Shown: in pieces, positions 18,784-27,320 of the stretch | How positions within the stretch are numbered: the first letter of the stretch is position 1 | Layout: the number at the start of each line of letters is the position of its first letter | Origin: Duncaniella sp. | GTDB lineage: Bacteria; Bacteroidota; Bacteroidia; Bacteroidales; Muribaculaceae | Reading direction: 5' to 3' | DNA length: 64,000 nt | Assembly: GCA_023664955.1 (NCBI GenBank) | Contig: JAMPEV010000001.1 | Coordinates: forward strand, 1,259,458-1,323,457 | Notes under the pieces: model-generated | The model's database searches: none | The model's input: the letters and a program-made list of their open reading frames with translations, nothing else | What the model was told of the DNA's origin: nothing | Translations under genes and position numbers: made by a program

Positions 18784-19574
18784 TAATTTGGTTTTCCGGC
18801 ACTGGCAACAGCTATTACGTGGCAAGTCAATTAGCCACCCATCTTGGTGAGAAGATGATTCATATGAATCCTGAAGTTCTTTCTTCAGGCTCTATTTCCA
18901 TAGAATCCACTGAGAGAATCATTTGGGTATTCCCCGTATATTCTTGGGGAATACCTCCTTTTGTCCTAAACATAATTCATAAGATTTCAATTAATGGTAT
19001 AAAACCCGCCACGCCACACCATCTTGTTCTTACTTGTGGAGACGATACCGGTCTCACAGCTGAAAATTGGAGAAAAGAACTTCGTAAAAGAGGTTGGAGG
19101 ACTATGTCGGCTTTTTCAGTTCAAATGCCCAACAATTATGTTTGTATGAAGGGGTTTGACATTGACAGTCCCGATATCGTTAATGACAAGCTACAAAAGG
19201 CTCCGCAAAGAATCGCTGAAATAGCTAAGAGTATTATCAAAGGCGAAACGACTACCGACACAGTAAAAGGACGTTTCGCATGGATTAAAAGCCGTGTCAT
19301 TTACCCCTGGTTTGTACATAATGCCATGTCCCCAAAAGCATTTCACCACACTTCAGATTGTATCTCCTGTAGCAAATGCGCATCGATATGTCCTTTAAAC
19401 AACATCACAATGGTATCCACCGGTAATCAGCTTAAAACTCCCTTATGGGGTATAAACTGTGCCATGTGCCTGGGTTGCTATCATATTTGTCCTCGACATG
19501 CGGTTGAATATGGTGATAAAACAAAAAATAAGGGACAATACATAAATCCTGAATTTCATGTGAACAAAAATTAG
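18780..19574 (+). CDS. EFR1-type flavodoxin-ferredoxin fusion protein
   Basis: A 264-residue protein combining an N-terminal flavodoxin-like FMN domain (WFSGTGNSYYVASQLA at 4-19 is the phosphate-binding loop; FPVYSWGIPPFV near 52-63) with two [4Fe-4S] clusters at the C-terminus: CISCSKCASICP (about 193-204) and CAMCLGCYHICPRHAVEY (about 224-241). Proteins of this architecture (EFR1 family) move electrons between low-potential carriers; the partner is unknown. It is translationally coupled to the Smr protein by the 4-bp overlap. The Smr and redox proteins have no obvious common pathway, so co-transcription may not mean co-function. Confidence 0.9.
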   Translation: MIIWFSGTGNSYYVASQLATHLGEKMIHMNPEVLSSGSISIESTERIIWVFPVYSWGIPPFVLNIIHKISINGIKPATPHHLVLTCGDDTGLTAENWRKELRKRGWRTMSAFSVQMPNNYVCMKGFDIDSPDIVNDKLQKAPQRIAEIAKSIIKGETTTDTVKGRFAWIKSRVIYPWFVHNAMSPKAFHHTSDCISCSKCASICPLNNITMVSTGNQLKTPLWGINCAMCLGCYHICPRHAVEYGDKTKNKGQYINPEFHVNKN

Positions 19575-19652
19575 GATATATCTGTTTTAGAAATTAAAAT
19601 TACAACTTATTGTGAATTTCTATAATTATCTCTAAATTCTAATTTGCACATT

Positions 19653-20234
19653 ATGGATAAAAAATCAATTAAAGGCACTCGTACTGAGCATAATTTGCTA
19701 GCTTCCTTCGCAGGTGAAAGTCAGGCACGCTCTCGCTACACCCTCTTTGCAAAAAAAGCAGAAGAGGAAGGATACATGCAGATTGCTAAAATCTTCATGA
19801 CCACCGCCGAGCAGGAACTTGCTCATGCCGAAATATTTTTCCACCTCCTTGAAGGCGGCACAGTAACTATTGAAGCAGGTTATCCAGCAGGTGTGGTTGC
19901 TGACACCGCAACAAATCTGCGTGAAGCCGCCGCCGGTGAACGCGAAGAGTGGAGCGATCTTTACGCTTCATTCGCCACTATCGCCGACGAAGAAGGTTTT
20001 CCCGCAATTGCAGGCATTTGGCGTCGCATTGCGAAGGTGGAAATTGAACACGAAAAGCGTTACATCCAGGCACTCGAACACCTCACCGAAGGACAGGAAT
20101 TTTCAGCGCCCGAAGCCACTGAATGGCAGTGTATGTACTGCGGTTATGTACACGAAGGTAAAGATGCACCCAAGAAATGTCCGGTATGCGGTAAAGAGCA
20201 AGGGTACTTTGAAAGAAAAGCTGACAACTACTAA
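19653..20234 (+). CDS. Rubrerythrin (second copy)
   Basis: A 193-residue rubrerythrin of the classical type. The diiron domain has Glu ligands in FAGESQARSRYTLFAKKAEEEG (from about 15), TAEQELAHAEIFFHLLEGG and AKVEIEHEKRY; the C-terminal rubredoxin domain has CMYCGY and CPVCGKEQG. It is a hydrogen-peroxide reductase of the anaerobe's oxidative defence. The start is the ATG at 19653; a TTG nine bases upstream is unlikely. It is closer to clostridial-type rubrerythrins than the copy at 9332-9919, so the two paralogs probably differ in partner or expression. A terminator hairpin follows. Confidence 0.94.
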   Translation: MDKKSIKGTRTEHNLLASFAGESQARSRYTLFAKKAEEEGYMQIAKIFMTTAEQELAHAEIFFHLLEGGTVTIEAGYPAGVVADTATNLREAAAGEREEWSDLYASFATIADEEGFPAIAGIWRRIAKVEIEHEKRYIQALEHLTEGQEFSAPEATEWQCMYCGYVHEGKDAPKKCPVCGKEQGYFERKADNY

Positions 20235-20291
20235 ATTATTGTATTAAATACTATCCCTGAGGAAACACTCTGGGATTAATGTTAGTAAGTT

Positions 20292-20323
20292 AAAGTGGCA
20301 AATCTCACGATTTGTCACTTTTT
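20292..20323 (+). terminator. Rubrerythrin terminator
   Basis: AAAGTGGCAAAT pairs with ATTTGTCACTTT (one G-U pair, 6-base loop), followed by a T run, 58 bp after the stop codon. Confidence 0.82.
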
Positions 20324-20405
20324 ATATTCCGTTTAATCCACCACCCTTTTACGGGTCAGACAAATACCTACATCCTAACGCCTAATACCCAAAGAACAAA
20401 CGCAA

Positions 20406-20434
20406 TCGGACCGGCGAGTACTTCGTCGGTCCGA
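20406..20434. repeat. Unexplained 12-bp inverted repeat
   Basis: TCGGACCGGCGA pairs with TCGTCGGTCCGA (one G-U wobble) around a 5-base loop. It is GC-rich compared with its surroundings and is not followed by T runs on either strand. It lies between convergent genes and could be a REP-like dispersed palindrome or a 3'-end processing hairpin. Confidence 0.55.
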
Positions 20435-20558
20435 GAGCATAGGGGAAAGATACTTTACTGCCCGCAGTTTTGGAGAATGCTGTTTCAAATATTTTTTAGA
20501 GATAGCGATTTGCAATGACATTATCGGAATATCACACCTTGCACCGGAATCGATAAGT

Positions 20559-20765
20559 TTATTCCGCATATCGTTTGGCCATTGAATGACGCAAAAAGTG
20601 GTTGAGTGCATCCTTCGCCGACATCTCATAGATAGTTCCGTCGCTATGAGCATACACCACAGATTGGCCTTTCACTACTTTATCCAATAAACATTTTTCC
20701 ACGGCAATCTCCATGCCGCGGGCTATCATCTCTGTTACGTTATCTTCAGTCAGTTGATTCATCAT
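20559..20765 (-). CDS. Small protein paired with a zeta-toxin-like ATPase
   Basis: A 68-residue protein that I do not recognise by family. It is predicted mostly helical at its N-terminus (LTEDNVTEMIARGMEIAVEKC) with a short strand-rich middle (GQSVVYAHSDGTIYEMSA) and a basic C-terminal helix. Its ATGs at 20765 and 20762 lie inside the end of the ATPase gene (17-20 bp overlap), so the two are translationally coupled. By position and size it could be an antitoxin or regulator of the ATPase, but gene order here is ATPase first. That role is inferred from context only. Confidence 0.6.
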   Translation of the reverse strand: MMNQLTEDNVTEMIARGMEIAVEKCLLDKVVKGQSVVYAHSDGTIYEMSAKDALNHFLRHSMAKRYAE

Positions 20766-21315
20766 TTTTAATTTTATCAAATATTTCCGGTGCTAAGGTC
20801 TGTGTATCATTTGCCACCACCATCGGATGGCAGCAAGTGTTATCAATAATTATCCATGAATCCACTATCGGCATGAATAGCTTGAAGAGGTTGCTGATTC
20901 CGTGATGATACCTGCGGATAATAACATCGCTTGGGATATTATGCCCACCCTCACTAACACGCTGTGCCACTCTTTTTATGGCAAGTTGGGGTGACGACAG
21001 CCATATATATAAGAGGTGTACAAGATAACCCAATTTATGAGCTCGATTAATCAATGCTTGATAACTTCTTGTTGCCAAAGTAGTCTCTATTGCAAATGTC
21101 GACCCCTTCTTTAGCAATTTCTCGATCCGATTAAGCATGATTCGACCTGCTTCCATCGATACGCTTTCGGGATTGAACGGCGACAAGCCTTTAGCTATCT
21201 CATCGGCGTTGACAAACTGCTGGCACTTCAGCACATCAGGGAGAAGCGTGAATGATGCTGTTGTCTTTCCTGCTCCGTTACATCCGGCGATAATATATAA
21301 ACTGGGCGATTTCAT
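20746..21315 (-). CDS. Zeta-toxin-like P-loop kinase/ATPase
   Basis: A 189-residue P-loop protein of the zeta toxin/AAA_33 type. The Walker A loop is IIAGCNGAGKTTAS (8-21), followed by FVNADEIAKGLSPFNPE (about 34-50) and FAIETTLATRSY (about 74-85), which are the nucleotide- and substrate-site stretches of zeta-type kinases; zeta toxins phosphorylate UDP-N-acetyl sugars and block cell-wall synthesis. It follows the peptidoglycan gene murF/alr by 28 bp and overlaps a small downstream protein gene. Whether it is a toxin or a housekeeping kinase cannot be told from the sequence. Many such chromosomal copies are annotated only as zeta toxin family proteins. Confidence 0.8.
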   Translation of the reverse strand: MKSPSLYIIAGCNGAGKTTASFTLLPDVLKCQQFVNADEIAKGLSPFNPESVSMEAGRIMLNRIEKLLKKGSTFAIETTLATRSYQALINRAHKLGYLVHLLYIWLSSPQLAIKRVAQRVSEGGHNIPSDVIIRRYHHGISNLFKLFMPIVDSWIIIDNTCCHPMVVANDTQTLAPEIFDKIKNDESTD

Positions 21316-21343
21316 AGTGGTGTATATTGTTAAGATAGTAAAT

Positions 21344-23821
21344 TTATTCTCTAAAGTATATTCTTTTTACTCGTTGCGATATGGACGTGAGGACTTCGTA
21401 AGGAATTGTCCGAAGTGCATCGGCCAGAACATCAACCGGCATATTTTCGCCAAACACTTCCACACGGTCGCCGACTTTAACGTCAGCCACATCTGTCACG
21501 TCAATCATACAAGCATCCATGCAAATGCTACCTACGGTCGGGCATTCCATTCCTCTCACGATCATTCGGATATTTCCATATCCGAGATGACGGTTGATGC
21601 CATCGGCGTAACCTATGGGAATAGTGGCAATCACAGAGTCGCGGGTAAGCTTTCCTCTACGATTATAGCCTATGGTAGTACCTGCCGGCCATCTCTTTAT
21701 CGAGATAATCACAGTATATAACGAGGACACCGGACGAAGGTCATCTTGTGAGCCATCGTGCATAGTCTTTATGCCGTATAGTCCGATTCCGAGTCTTACC
21801 ATGTCAAACTGATATTGCGGGAATCGGGTAATGCCTGTGGAATTTAGGATATGTCGAAGTATCTTTCGTTCGGGGAAGGCTTCCTGTAGACGGTCGGCAC
21901 ATTCACTAAAATATTTGATTTGCCCCAATGTATACTCATCTTCCTGTGGTTCATCAGCTGCACATAGGTGTGAAAAAATCGACTTTGGGTAAACCCTGTT
22001 CTGTCCCGACAATAAGTCTATCAATTCATCAAGACTCTCCTTAAGAAACCCTAAACGGTGCATTCCGGAATCAATCTTTATATGGACAGGATAATCTGTA
22101 ATTCCGTATATTTCTGCTTCCCTGATAAGTTCACGCAGAAAATCGAAACTATATATTTCTGGCTCAAGTTTATAATCGAAAAGTGACTTGAAATTCTCAA
22201 CCGTTGGATTTAAGACTATGATGGGAAGAGTAATTCCGGCTTTTCGCAGACTCACACCCTCGTCATGCACAGCCACAGCAAAATAAGCAGCTCCTTGTGA
22301 CTGAAGAGTCTTGGCAAGCTCATCCGCGCCTGCTCCATATCCTGAGGCTTTAATCATACACACTACACCTGTGGTAGGACGTAGCCGAGATCGTATCGAA
22401 TTGAAATTGTCAACGACTGCGCCCAGGTCAATTTCAAGAACTGTCTCGTGCTGTCGTGCCTCAAGAAGTTCACCGATTTTTTCAAAGTGAAACTGGGGAG
22501 CCCCCTTTATAAGTATCAGTTCTGATTTGAAATCACTTAGTTGAACTGAGTTCAAGAACTCTTCAGTATTTTTGAAAAATTCAGATTCAGGCGTAAATAA
22601 ATCCTTATGACGTGAAATCTCTTGTCCTATCCCATACACCTTTTTTATCCCCTTGTTTCTCAGAAGCTGGGCTACATCAAGATAGAGACGTGACGGTTCG
22701 CTGACATCGTGCATTAAATCGCTAAGTATCACTATCGGCGTTAAATCAGGTGATAGTCTGCGATTCATGAAATCAAGCGCCGGTTCAAGGGAATTATAGT
22801 CGCTCGTGTAATTATCATGTATAAGCATACATTTCCCTACACCCTCTATTACTTCAAGGCGAGTACCGACTTTGGACAGCTTGGACATTCTGTCAGTTAT
22901 TACAGCTGGTGAATATCCAAGATATAGCATCACTGCAAGGCAATGGATTGCATTCTCAATGTCAGTATAGGATGTGAATGGGATTGAAAGTTCCGATACT
23001 GGTGAGTGGAGATAAGAATAACGTATGGCTGTCGTTAGTTCTGTCTGACTTTTTTCAATAGAACTGATAAAAAGTGGACGGTCGCTATCCTTTGTCGACC
23101 ATGCTATTTCATTACCTAAAGTTGAGATGTTTTCAACAAGTAAAGCATCATCACCATTAAAAACCACACATTCGCAGTCGTGTAGCAATTCCGCTTTTTC
23201 ACGTATCTTCTCTTCAACCGAAGTGAAACCGTCACTATGAGCTTTCCCAATATTGGTGAAGATTCCAATGGTAGGAGCAATAATCCTGGATAGTTGCCTC
23301 ATCTCTCCAGGTCGTGATATCCCGGCCTCAAAGATTGCAAGCGAGGTATCTTCTTCGATATTCCAGACTGACAATGGTACTCCAATCTGTGAGTTAAAAC
23401 TTCTGGGACTTCTCGTAATGGTAAAATCAAAACGAAGAAGTTGATTTAGCCATTCCTTTATAGTAGTCTTGCCGTAACTTCCTGTTATAGCAATGACAGG
23501 AAAATCAAACTGATGACGATGGTGTGAACTTACCGTCTGCAAGGACCTGACCACATCGTCAACCACGAGAAAGTTACTATCAGAAAAATCCTTACAATCA
23601 TCCGGGATATGGGTAACGACAAAGTTTCTAACTCCCTTTGAATGCAATTCTGATATATAGCGATGACCGTCGCCGGTAGAGGTCGTTATTGCGAAAAATA
23701 GCGATTCATGTGGATATGTCAAATCCCTGCTGTCAGTGAGAAGTTGTGTAACCGACAGTTCGGGGTGATTTAATTTATTTGCCCCCAAGATATTCGCTAT
23801 TCCTGATATATTATATTCCAT
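21344..23821 (-). CDS. murF/alr: Bifunctional MurF ligase / alanine racemase
   Basis: An 825-residue fusion typical of Bacteroidetes. The N-terminal ~455 residues are MurF, which adds D-Ala-D-Ala to UDP-MurNAc-tripeptide: the ATP loop is ITGSYGKTTIKEW (about 110-122), with the NIGKAHSDGF and HDNYTSDYNS motifs. The C-terminal ~365 residues are a PLP-dependent alanine racemase: the PLP lysine is in CMIKASGYGAG (about 487), the second catalytic Tyr region is TTIGYNRRGK, and PIGYADGINR is present. Making D-Ala and the ligase that uses it on one chain couples supply and use in the cytoplasm. The start overlaps the GSCFA gene end by 11 bp. Confidence 0.95.
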   Translation of the reverse strand: MEYNISGIANILGANKLNHPELSVTQLLTDSRDLTYPHESLFFAITTSTGDGHRYISELHSKGVRNFVVTHIPDDCKDFSDSNFLVVDDVVRSLQTVSSHHRHQFDFPVIAITGSYGKTTIKEWLNQLLRFDFTITRSPRSFNSQIGVPLSVWNIEEDTSLAIFEAGISRPGEMRQLSRIIAPTIGIFTNIGKAHSDGFTSVEEKIREKAELLHDCECVVFNGDDALLVENISTLGNEIAWSTKDSDRPLFISSIEKSQTELTTAIRYSYLHSPVSELSIPFTSYTDIENAIHCLAVMLYLGYSPAVITDRMSKLSKVGTRLEVIEGVGKCMLIHDNYTSDYNSLEPALDFMNRRLSPDLTPIVILSDLMHDVSEPSRLYLDVAQLLRNKGIKKVYGIGQEISRHKDLFTPESEFFKNTEEFLNSVQLSDFKSELILIKGAPQFHFEKIGELLEARQHETVLEIDLGAVVDNFNSIRSRLRPTTGVVCMIKASGYGAGADELAKTLQSQGAAYFAVAVHDEGVSLRKAGITLPIIVLNPTVENFKSLFDYKLEPEIYSFDFLRELIREAEIYGITDYPVHIKIDSGMHRLGFLKESLDELIDLLSGQNRVYPKSIFSHLCAADEPQEDEYTLGQIKYFSECADRLQEAFPERKILRHILNSTGITRFPQYQFDMVRLGIGLYGIKTMHDGSQDDLRPVSSLYTVIISIKRWPAGTTIGYNRRGKLTRDSVIATIPIGYADGINRHLGYGNIRMIVRGMECPTVGSICMDACMIDVTDVADVKVGDRVEVFGENMPVDVLADALRTIPYEVLTSISQRVKRIYFRE

Positions 23822-24788
23822 TTACTGTATAACGTTTATAAGCCGTAATGAGTTCTGGGTGAACAGATATTAATTTTTCAATATTTTCTTTAAATTTCAA
23901 ATCCTCCTCTGATACCATATCCGAGAATGGCCTATGTGCCAGCCTGCGAGTGATTTTCGATGCTTCAATAGATAGATTGAGAGTAGCATCATCAAAAAAA
24001 GATGATTTGAAAATATCATAAATATATTTAACTGCCATGTCGGAGGGGTGACGCATATCTTCCGCATAAAAACGATAGTCACGAAGGTCGTCCATCATTA
24101 TTTCATAGGAGGGGAAATAAATTATCTCTTCTGAATGTCGAGACACAACCTCTTCCACGGCAAGAAGCAAAGTAGCCTTAATCAATTGCCCTGAATGAGC
24201 GCCGTCACCTAAATATCGCAATGGGCTGACCGTGAATATGATTTTTGCTTTATTGTTTACAGATCGTATTGTACGATAAATATTATCGATTGCTGTAACC
24301 GTTTCATTCAAAGTGAGTTTATAGGATATAAACTCACTTTGAGGCAACTTATGACAGTTGGCTACAACTTCACCCGAAGAGCCTAATGCATAGACAGTTG
24401 TTGTTCCAAATGTTATTATAATATTATCGCTCCTATGAAGATAATCAGTAGCCTCACTGATACATAGGTTCATCCTTTCGCTCACAGATTCAGCACAATC
24501 GGAACCGGATAAGCGTGAATGGAACAAGAAACTATGAAACCTGCCTTCGTGAACAAATAGACTATCAGACGAGATTTTTACACCTTCGGCAATGGTTCTT
24601 ATTGCTCGTAGAATAGATAGGGGATTATATATCGGGCCAAATGGATTGACATTAACATCAAACAGATCTTTTTCAAGACATTGACCAATATTATCCGTAA
24701 AACACGAACCAATCATCAATAACGGGTGACCATGGCGAACAGTACCTGCCATACCTTGTAAAGGTTTTATTTGAGTTCTGAAGTCCAT
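23811..24788 (-). CDS. GSCFA domain protein
   Basis: A 325-residue protein with the GSCFA motif near its N-terminus (LMIGSCFTDNIGQ, residues 24-36), the defining signature of the GSCFA family, which has an SGNH/GDSL-like fold; further family stretches are IITFGTTTVY (about 124) and IFTVSPLRYLGDGAHS (about 185). No signal peptide is seen. Its substrate is unknown. It lies 24 bp after the EamA transporter and overlaps murF/alr by 11 bp, an arrangement common in Bacteroidales, which suggests a link to the cell envelope by context only. Confidence 0.86.
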   Translation of the reverse strand: MDFRTQIKPLQGMAGTVRHGHPLLMIGSCFTDNIGQCLEKDLFDVNVNPFGPIYNPLSILRAIRTIAEGVKISSDSLFVHEGRFHSFLFHSRLSGSDCAESVSERMNLCISEATDYLHRSDNIIITFGTTTVYALGSSGEVVANCHKLPQSEFISYKLTLNETVTAIDNIYRTIRSVNNKAKIIFTVSPLRYLGDGAHSGQLIKATLLLAVEEVVSRHSEEIIYFPSYEIMMDDLRDYRFYAEDMRHPSDMAVKYIYDIFKSSFFDDATLNLSIEASKITRRLAHRPFSDMVSEEDLKFKENIEKLISVHPELITAYKRYTVNGI

Positions 24789-24812
24789 ATGATGAATATA
24801 AAGTGTAAACTA

Positions 24813-25754
24813 CTATAAAAATATAAGGGCAACGCCTCCTACCGCAACTATTGCACCTATCACATCAAGGGTGGATATGCGTTGATGCAGAAAAATTGCT
24901 GACGGAAGTAAAATAAAAATCGGCACAAGTGCCATAAGAGTTGCTGCCACACCGGTAGAAGTATACAAGACAGCTAATAACGAAAGGCTCACACCTAAAA
25001 CCGGACCAAATACTGTAGCCACAGTCATGGCTGTCATGGCTGTACGATTCCTTAACATCACCGATACCTCACCTGACTGATGTCTAATAAGCATGAGTGC
25101 CACAAATCCAACCATTGCAGCTATGCACCTGATAAGAGTGGCAGCAAATGGCATCATAACACTTTCCCCATCAGCACCTGGAGGTAAGTCTGCTTCATAG
25201 CTTATCATACCTATTTTACTTATCACAAGCCCGACTCCCTGTCCAATGGCAGCTCCTGTCCCTAACAACGCAGCCTTTAAAGTAATCTTCAATTTCAAGT
25301 GTTTTCCGTCTTCATCCTGCGATCTGCCCATGACCGACATACTTATTCCGAGGAGTATCAACACAATTGCTAACCATGTTATCGGCTTCAACTCCTCCCC
25401 AAACACAATATACCCTCCAATTGCTGAAAATAATGGAGCTAACGTCATGAATAGTTGGCCATAGCGTGAACCCATCTCCTGATAAGCCCTGAAAAGACAT
25501 ATATCACCAAACACATACCCCACTAACCCAGCAAGTGAAAGCCACATCCAAGTCTCGACATCAGCATATAGTGGAAGAAATGAGCGTGTCGTTACACCTA
25601 AAAGTATAAAAAATAATGGTATGGCCAACCCCATCCTCACAACATTCATGGTTAATGCCGAGGCATAACGGCTGGCTTTTTCTGCCGCCAATGCTGTCAC
25701 AGTCCACGACACTGCAACAATCAGGGATATGATTTCACCAACTATTGAGTCCAT
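24813..25754 (-). CDS. EamA-type drug/metabolite transporter
   Basis: A 313-residue inner membrane protein with about ten hydrophobic helices arranged as two EamA repeats (first near 1-140, second near 160-313). The repeat boundaries are marked by ALAAEKASRYASAL and PLFSAIGGYIVFGEELKP in the first half and by PIFILLPSAIFLHQRIS in the second. Such transporters export or take up metabolites; substrate unknown. It is in the same tight minus-strand run as GNAT and GSCFA genes. Confidence 0.88.
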   Translation of the reverse strand: MDSIVGEIISLIVAVSWTVTALAAEKASRYASALTMNVVRMGLAIPLFFILLGVTTRSFLPLYADVETWMWLSLAGLVGYVFGDICLFRAYQEMGSRYGQLFMTLAPLFSAIGGYIVFGEELKPITWLAIVLILLGISMSVMGRSQDEDGKHLKLKITLKAALLGTGAAIGQGVGLVISKIGMISYEADLPPGADGESVMMPFAATLIRCIAAMVGFVALMLIRHQSGEVSVMLRNRTAMTAMTVATVFGPVLGVSLSLLAVLYTSTGVAATLMALVPIFILLPSAIFLHQRISTLDVIGAIVAVGGVALIFL

Positions 25755-25778
25755 CTTTATATCAATAGTGTAACTGGT

Positions 25779-26354
25779 TTATTTGACACACTCTAAAATT
25801 TGCATATGATCCATCATCACGTAAGCAAAGGGGCGTTCACCTACCTTACGGAATCCAATACTTTCATATAAACGATGTGCTCTATGATTTTCTTTCTCAA
25901 CGAGCAGCCCCGCCGGTTTACCGATTTTATTTGCTTTTTCTATCGAAGCATTTAGTAAAGCGGTGGCAATGCCCTGTTTGCGATATTCCGGTAGTACTGC
26001 AAGTGTGTCAATATACACCTCCTCCGGTTCTGTTTCATCCATAACATCACTCATGTCAATATCCAAATAACGCCTTGCAGCATCGAAAAAAGGTTCTCTC
26101 AATTGTTGAAGCAAAGCCCCATCATAACTTATACAAGCTCCCACAGCATCATCATTGTCATTTACAGCCACAACTGTGTTTAAATAACTATACTGTGTAT
26201 CCTCACGTGATGCAAGTCCGGTAAAAAGAGCTTCAACATCTGCTAAGGTATGGTCCTTGCCGGCAAGATTTTCACATATTTCCTCTCCCACTCCTGCCAT
26301 TATGGACCTTGCTATTAAATTAGCATCCTTTTTTCGCGCGTTTATAATTTTCAT
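25779..26354 (-). CDS. GNAT family N-acetyltransferase
   Basis: A 191-residue acetyl-CoA-dependent acyltransferase of the GNAT fold. The acetyl-CoA loop is LPEYRKQGIATALLNASIEKA (about 137-157; the R/Q-x-x-G-x-A core is clear), followed by LLVEKENHRAHRLYESIGFRKVG, typical motif B. The acceptor is unknown. The start overlaps ribD by 4 bp (ATGA). It has no visible functional tie to riboflavin synthesis. Confidence 0.88.
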   Translation of the reverse strand: MKIINARKKDANLIARSIMAGVGEEICENLAGKDHTLADVEALFTGLASREDTQYSYLNTVVAVNDNDDAVGACISYDGALLQQLREPFFDAARRYLDIDMSDVMDETEPEEVYIDTLAVLPEYRKQGIATALLNASIEKANKIGKPAGLLVEKENHRAHRLYESIGFRKVGERPFAYVMMDHMQILECVK

Positions 26355-27319
26355 AAAGAGCTATATTTTATTATCTTATTTCCGTCAATCTCCTCATATT
26401 CGGTTATATTAGCTTGACAGAGAAGAGTTGGCGCTTTAATTCTCCCATTTATTTCTGAGACACCAATTTCTACTCTTATTTCATTCCAAAGTCCCTCGTC
26501 TATAAATGACTGGTGTACCATAGCACCACCCTCGACAAGCACTGATGTAATTCCCATTCGATAAAGTTCAGTCATCTTATCCAAGAGTGATTCACTCCCA
26601 TTTAGGATTATGACGCGAGCTTCTCCTTTGAAAATATTCATATTCTTCTGTATTCTTCCACGACGGTCAAGAACCACTATAACAGGAGTTTTACCCGCAA
26701 AATTTCTAGTGTTCAATGAGGGATTGTCAGCTATAACCGTGCCACTTCCCACTAAAATTGCATCATTGACGGCGCGGAGTTTATGAGTGATGGCTGATGT
26801 GAGGCGAGTAGATATTTTCCCATCAATATATCCATTAGAGCTTTGCGCCCATTTCAATGTAATAAAGGGTCGACGCAATTTGTGGGCAGTCATGAATCGT
26901 CGATTCAGTATCCTACACTCTTTTTCGAGCACGCCAGTCACAACCTCTACCCCTGCCTCGCGTAGCATTTTTACCCCCCTTCCTGACACTTTCTCAAATG
27001 GGTCAAGCGAACCTACCACCACTTTAGGGATGCCCATCTTTATGATGAGTTCCGCACAGGGAGGAGTCTTGCCATAATGGGAACATGGTTCCAACGTGAC
27101 ATACATTGTGGCATCCTTAAATGCCGACTCATCCTTCACTGATGCTACAGCATTAACCTCAGCATGTCCTTCACCACAACGTCTATGCCACCCTTCACCT
27201 ATGATTATCCCATCAGGGTTGACAATTACAGCTCCTACCATCGGGTTAGGAGATGCGTCAAGCTCTCCATTTTTAGCTAACTGGAGAGCCCTAAGCATAT
27301 ATTTCTCTTCTATTTCCAT
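26351..27319 (-). CDS. ribD: Bifunctional riboflavin biosynthesis protein RibD
   Basis: A 322-residue deaminase/reductase that carries out two successive steps after GTP cyclohydrolase II in riboflavin synthesis. The N-terminal deaminase domain (to about 145) has the zinc motifs HAEVNA (about 50) and PCSHYGKTPPC (about 79-89); the C-terminal reductase domain begins near RRPFITLKWAQSSNGYID and has the GSGTVIADNP and TSVLVEGGA stretches that bind NADPH. A start 24 bases upstream at 27343 lies inside ispG; the ATG at 27319 begins one base after the ispG stop and fits the family start better. No FMN riboswitch is seen because the gene has no separate leader. Confidence 0.93.
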   Translation of the reverse strand: MEIEEKYMLRALQLAKNGELDASPNPMVGAVIVNPDGIIIGEGWHRRCGEGHAEVNAVASVKDESAFKDATMYVTLEPCSHYGKTPPCAELIIKMGIPKVVVGSLDPFEKVSGRGVKMLREAGVEVVTGVLEKECRILNRRFMTAHKLRRPFITLKWAQSSNGYIDGKISTRLTSAITHKLRAVNDAILVGSGTVIADNPSLNTRNFAGKTPVIVVLDRRGRIQKNMNIFKGEARVIILNGSESLLDKMTELYRMGITSVLVEGGAMVHQSFIDEGLWNEIRVEIGVSEINGRIKAPTLLCQANITEYEEIDGNKIIKYSSL

Positions 27320-27320
27320 T

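Larger units (their letters stand above)
20235..20558. other. 324-bp convergent intergenic region
   Basis: It holds the rubrerythrin terminator (20292-20323) and a perfect-looking 12-bp stem-loop with no T tract (20406-20434). I see no tRNA, conserved coding sequence or promoter in the remainder. Confidence 0.6.

Noticed and set aside
21137..21721. Plus-strand frame of 194 codons
   Set aside because: Opposite the zeta-like ATPase and the end of MurF-Alr, both supported by motifs; no promoter or signature on the plus strand.
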